Shown piece by piece: positions 6,021-6,322 of a stretch of DNA of 6,322 nucleotides. Each line of letters opens with the position of its first letter. The stretch's first letter is position 1. The translations under genes and the position numbers were made by a program. Origin of the DNA: Thermodesulfobacteriota bacterium (GTDB lineage: Bacteria; Desulfobacterota; Desulfocorpusculales; Desulfocorpusculum); the NCBI GenBank assembly GCA_028275295.1, contig JAPWUY010000121.1, positions 1 through 6,322 of the forward strand, read 5' to 3'. The notes beneath the pieces were generated by a model that worked only from the letters and a program-made list of their open reading frames with translations, had not been told where the DNA came from and searched no databases.

Positions 6021-6322
6021 GCCTTGCGGGCAGAACCACTTGGAGAACGCGGAGGGAGTTTTCCCGGAGAAATGCGCTCTGCGCGTCCGTGTGGCAAGGC
6101 CGGATGCGAGCCGGGGCATAACATGATCATCGGGGGCAAACGAACGCATGCTGGCCTAATGGGGCGATCCACCGGTGAAACCGAAGCCTCATTTACGGGC
6201 GTGCGGAGCCCGCCCCTCCGCGAGGTGGGCTATCCAAGGTAAGAGGGCCTTGCGGTGGAAGGCCCGGAGATGACGCGAAAGGCGATTTCCTCGGAGGGGC
6301 GCGGTCTCCGCGCCCGCACGGT
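6021..6322 (+). ncRNA. Putative omega RNA (HEARO / IscB-IsrB type), 3' end possibly beyond the window
   Basis: About 300 nt with no credible ORF but dense pairing. Helices seen: GCCTTGC (6021-6027) with GCAAGGC (6094-6100); GGGA/TCCC (6054-6065); GCGC/GCGC (6074-6084); CCGG/CCGG (6100-6114); CGGT-GAA-ACCG (6173-6183); AGCCC...GGGCT (6207-6231); GGGCCTT/AAGGCCC (6245-6265); and GGGCGCGG/CCGCGCCC (6297-6315). GGGGC (6113-6117) could form a pseudoknot with GCCCC (6212-6216). Some of these helices are mutually exclusive. The core 6096-6188 resembles the IscB omega RNA scaffold as I remember it from OgeuIscB: AAGGCCG, a short hairpin, about 45 nt to GAAC.GCAT.GC.G..GCC, then ATGG.GC.ATC and AAGCC, with nearly the same spacing. 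Omega RNAs guide IscB/IsrB nucleases and lie directly upstream of the nuclease gene, which would be outside the window to the right. Boundaries are uncertain; other structured RNAs or an intron fragment remain possible. Confidence 0.55.

Noticed and set aside
5482..6021. 179-codon plus-strand open frame across the 5' end of the alpha gene
   Set aside because: It runs antisense through conserved alpha-subunit motifs and shows no family-like sequence of its own.
6113..6160. c-di-GMP (GEMM-I) riboswitch, from GGCAAAC and GGCCTAA strings
   Set aside because: The two-arm GEMM layout with its tetraloop-receptor elements is not present around these strings.
6270..6322. ATG at 6270 open to the window edge, as a possible nuclease start
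   Set aside because: The 17 codons do not resemble an IscB/IsrB N-terminus (no PLMP-type motif), and they overlap the strong hairpin at 6297-6315.
5965..6322. Group II intron 5' region
   Set aside because: Hairpins and a GUGYG-like string are present, but no domain V and no reverse transcriptase are visible; the ordered blocks fit an omega RNA better.
6021..6322. RNase P RNA, tmRNA, tRNA or rRNA fragment
   Set aside because: None of their conserved signatures (P4 strands, tag reading frame, T-loop, rRNA core blocks) was found on either strand.

Overview
This 6.3-kb window is GC-rich and densely coded. It comes from an anaerobic bacterium, since it carries a ferredoxin-dependent 2-oxoacid oxidoreductase operon. 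Heavy use of AGG/AGA for arginine and ATA for isoleucine, and the vorB-type operon itself, would suit a deltaproteobacterial (Desulfobacterota) or similar sediment or thermophilic lineage. That assignment is inference, because the window has no taxonomic marker gene.

Layout: (1) 1-2675, plus strand: three tightly spaced genes that look like one operon. They encode a TPR protein (possibly cut by the left edge), a polytopic membrane protein ending in a DUF4332/helix-hairpin-helix-like domain, and a short charged coiled-coil protein. None has an assignable reaction. Together they look like a membrane-anchored, scaffold-type complex of unknown role. (2) 2676-2732: a short convergent gap with a strong inverted repeat. 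(3) 2733-5877, minus strand, read right to left: vorB-like alpha, TPP-binding beta and gamma subunits, joined by ATGA overlaps, then a metallo-beta-lactamase-fold hydrolase 78 nt downstream. The oxidoreductase subunits should convert a 2-oxoacid plus CoA to acyl-CoA and CO2 while reducing ferredoxin. A sigma70-type promoter is visible just upstream of the alpha gene, so the operon seems to start there without a ferredoxin-like delta subunit. (4) 5965-6322, right edge: no convincing ORF, but many strong helices. On the plus strand a roughly 93-nt core resembles, in order and spacing, the scaffold of IscB/IsrB-type omega RNAs (HEARO RNA, OMEGA systems). If so, the window ends inside the non-coding 5' part of an IS200/IS605-family iscB/isrB element, whose nuclease gene would lie just beyond the right edge.

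The most interesting item is this putative omega RNA next to the vor operon. It was recognised from remembered sequence similarity and visible pairing, not from a database search.
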